Source: Devosiaceae bacterium
GTDB lineage: Bacteria; Pseudomonadota; Alphaproteobacteria; Rhizobiales; Devosiaceae
Assembly (NCBI GenBank): GCA_021648585.1
Contig: JAKISM010000018.1
Span: forward strand, 1-23,785
Reading direction: 5' to 3'
DNA: 23,785 nt
Position 1 is the stretch's first letter. Every line of letters begins with the position of its first letter. The translations under genes were made by a program, and so were the position numbers. The notes under the pieces were generated by a model. That model did no database searches and had not been told where the DNA came from. It saw nothing but the letters and a program-made list of their open reading frames with translations. Below, piece after piece: positions 22,167 through 23,785 of this stretch.

Positions 22167-22975
22167 TGCGGATTTTATTTTTGGGCGATGTGGTTGGCAA
22201 AACAGGGCGCAAAGCCATTAGTGAAAGATTGCCCTCATTGATTGAGCAATTAGCTTTGGATTTTGTGATTATAAATGGTGAAAATGCGTCGCACGGGCGT
22301 GGGCTTACCGAAAAACATTATAATGAATTATTGGCGGCTGGTGCTGATGTGGTAACGCTTGGCGATCATGCGTGGGATCAAAAAGAAACATTAGGCTTTA
22401 TCGCCAGAGAGCAAAACCTTGTGCGCCCAATAAATATGGCAAAGGGAACACCAGGACGTGGTGCGACTTTGGTTGCGGCAAAAAACGGCAAGCAAGTTTT
22501 AATAGTGCAGGGCTTGGGGCGAGTATTTATGAACCCAATAGATTGCCCATTTTTAGCGATTGAAGAAGCCATAGCGCAATGCCCGCTTGGCGAAATGGCG
22601 GACGCAATAGTGGTTGATTTTCATGTTGAAGCAACCTCTGAAATTCAGGCAATGGGACATTTTTTAGATGGACGAGCTTCGCTAGTGGTCGGCACGCACA
22701 CCCATATTCCAACATCAGACCAACGAATATTAAAGGGCGGCACTGGGTTAATGAGTGATGCTGGAATGTGCGGCGATTATGACAGTATTATTGGCGTTAC
22801 AACAGATGAGCCACTAAATCGGTTTCTTACTGGTGTGCCAATGGGAAGATTTATCCCTGCGGAAGGGGAGGCAACGCTTTGTGGCGTGGTGATTGAAACT
22901 GATGATAGAAGCGGATTGTGTGAGAGCATTATGCCGCTTAGGGTTGGTGGGGTTTTGGGGCAGGTGGGGCTTTAG
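22166..22975 (+). CDS. YmdB-like metallophosphoesterase
   Basis: A 269-residue phosphodiesterase of the YmdB family (in Bacillus a 2',3'-cyclic nucleotide phosphodiesterase). Dinuclear-metal ligands are visible: Asp8 in FLGDVVGK, Glu39/Asn40 in INGENA, His in VDFHVEATSE and two His in VVGTHTHIPT, with MSDAGMCGDYDS after. The usual bridging Asn67 (GNH) is Asp here (LGDHAWD at 65-71). I recall the same Asp in some other alphaproteobacteria. It shares one base with the 5-FCL stop and is followed by a glyoxalase-like gene. Confidence 0.88.
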   Translation: MRILFLGDVVGKTGRKAISERLPSLIEQLALDFVIINGENASHGRGLTEKHYNELLAAGADVVTLGDHAWDQKETLGFIAREQNLVRPINMAKGTPGRGATLVAAKNGKQVLIVQGLGRVFMNPIDCPFLAIEEAIAQCPLGEMADAIVVDFHVEATSEIQAMGHFLDGRASLVVGTHTHIPTSDQRILKGGTGLMSDAGMCGDYDSIIGVTTDEPLNRFLTGVPMGRFIPAEGEATLCGVVIETDDRSGLCESIMPLRVGGVLGQVGL

Positions 22976-22981
22976 GGGTAG

Positions 22982-23602
22982 ATGCTAAAATTAGATCATT
23001 TTGCTTTTGGTATTTTTGAGCTTAAAAGCGGCATTTCTCAGATGAGTGAAATATTAGGCGCTCATCCTATTGGGGGCGGTAAGCACCTGCTTTTTGGTAC
23101 TCACAATGCTTTATGGCGAATAGAAACTAACTCATATCCAATTTATCTTGAGGTAATTGCCATTGATTATGATGCAATTACTCCTGCTCGATCTCGTTGG
23201 TTTGGGCTTGATGATCCATTGGTTCAGGCTCGCATTGAAAATAAACCAAGTCTTTTGACCTTTATTGCAAACACTGCTGATATAAATAATGCTAGCAAAA
23301 ATATGCCTCAAAATGTTGGTGAAGCAATTAAGGTGAGCCGTGATGATTTAAGTTGGAAGTTTTCTCTTTTAGATGACGGATCATTAATTGATAATGGTGC
23401 TTTGCCTTATCTTATAGAATGGCCAAAAGGGGTAAAGCCAGTTGATAATATGGCAGAGCAAAATATTAGGTTATTGTCTATGGGTGGCGCACGTTTAAGC
23501 GAGTTAGATATAGATTTGCCATGTGAGGTAAAAACTACAAATGCAAAGTTAGAGCTTGTTTTGCTTTCAGCTCGAAATGAGCAATGTTATTTTTCGACTT
23601 GA
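22982..23602 (+). CDS. Glyoxalase-like (VOC) domain protein
   Basis: A 206-residue protein with the glyoxalase-like domain seen in many alphaproteobacterial hypotheticals: LKLDHFAFGI at the start, then GGGKHLLFGTHNALWRI and YLEVIAID, a VOC beta-alpha fold. Metal ligands are not obvious beyond His6 and Glu58, and no reaction can be named. AGGGGT precedes the ATG and overlaps the ymdB stop region, so it is the last gene of the 6S-ygfA-ymdB operon. Confidence 0.7.
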   Translation: MLKLDHFAFGIFELKSGISQMSEILGAHPIGGGKHLLFGTHNALWRIETNSYPIYLEVIAIDYDAITPARSRWFGLDDPLVQARIENKPSLLTFIANTADINNASKNMPQNVGEAIKVSRDDLSWKFSLLDDGSLIDNGALPYLIEWPKGVKPVDNMAEQNIRLLSMGGARLSELDIDLPCEVKTTNAKLELVLLSARNEQCYFST

Positions 23603-23619
23603 ATTTATTCTCCGTTGTC

Positions 23620-23640
23620 ATACCGTGTTTGACACGGTAT
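23620..23640. repeat. REP-like palindrome
   Basis: ATACCGTGT-TTG-ACACGGTAT is a perfect nine-base stem with a three-base loop, embedded in GTCAT...ATCC. Such GTCATxCC...GGxATCC palindromes are dispersed repeats in many proteobacteria. There is no T run, but it may slow transcription after the operon. Confidence 0.6.
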
Positions 23641-23711
23641 CCATTTGCGCTATCAGGCTATATCATCAATAGTGGTTTTGTGTGTGTTTCACCATTGAGA
23701 ACAATGCTAAA

Positions 23712-23771
23712 ATAGTGCTTGTTTGTGGGTGTAATGGATGCAGTAAATTCACAAACGAAGTGCAACACTAT
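23712..23771. repeat. Imperfect inverted repeat, possible insertion-element end
   Basis: The left arm ATAGTG-CTT-GTTTGTG (23712-23727) matches the right arm read backwards, CACAAAC-g-AAG-tgcaa-CACTAT (23750-23771), with two bulges. The right end (GTGTTGCACTTCGTTTGTG on the minus strand) looks like a transposon terminal repeat, but no transposase is in the window. It could be a MITE or an IS remnant. Confidence 0.35.
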
Positions 23772-23785
23772 GATAAGGTGTTTGT

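Noticed and set aside
1..23785. CRISPR arrays, tRNA or rRNA genes, prophage
   Set aside because: No regularly spaced repeats, no cloverleaf or rRNA stretches, and no phage structural or integrase genes were recognised on either strand.

Overview
The window reads as ordinary chromosome of an AT-rich alphaproteobacterium, most likely in the Hyphomicrobiales (Rhizobiales). The evidence is the split transhydrogenase (pntAA-pntAB-pntB), the DUF1192 and RcdA (DUF1465) genes near rpmE, the tkt-gap-pgk cluster, the run suhB-efp-Sel1-thiE-like, and the block DUF4164-zapA-6S RNA-5-FCL-YmdB. This layout matches rhizobial chromosomes as I remember them. I cannot name the genus.

Layout. 1-3314 (+): the end of a proton-translocating transhydrogenase operon and a membrane-anchored alpha/beta hydrolase. 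3315-3539: a GC-rich REP-like inverted-repeat element. 3540-4767: a quinone oxidoreductase (-) divergent from a DUF1192 protein (+). 4768-5096: the only gene-free stretch over 300 bases. It holds a CtrA-like box, a candidate small RNA with its own terminator, and the rcdA promoter. 5097-7938: rcdA (+), rpmE (-) and an ABC exporter (+). 7965-14409 (-): a long co-directional run, in transcription order pgk, thiE-like, Sel1 protein, efp, suhB-like phosphatase, MotA/ExbB-like channel and OmpA/MotB-like protein. 14520-17413: a LysR regulator divergent from pirin and glutathionyl-hydroquinone reductase. This unit sits between pgk and gap and looks like an inserted quinone-detoxification cassette. 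17448-20477 (-): gap and tkt. 20705-23602 (+): DUF4164, zapA, 6S RNA, 5-formyl-THF cyclo-ligase, a YmdB-like phosphodiesterase and a glyoxalase-like protein. 23603-23785: a palindromic repeat and a second inverted repeat.

Themes. Central carbon metabolism and NADPH (pnt, tkt, gap, pgk), cell cycle and division (rcdA, zapA, the CtrA-like box), envelope (MotA/OmpA-like pair, ABC exporter) and redox or quinone stress (qor, pirin, hydroquinone reductase). No phage, CRISPR array, tRNA, rRNA or intact transposase is visible. The most interesting spots are the CtrA-box/sRNA candidate before rcdA, the quinone cassette splitting gap from pgk, the uncharacterised MotA/OmpA-like pair with a long periplasmic coiled coil, and a thiE-like gene that has lost key ThiE motifs.
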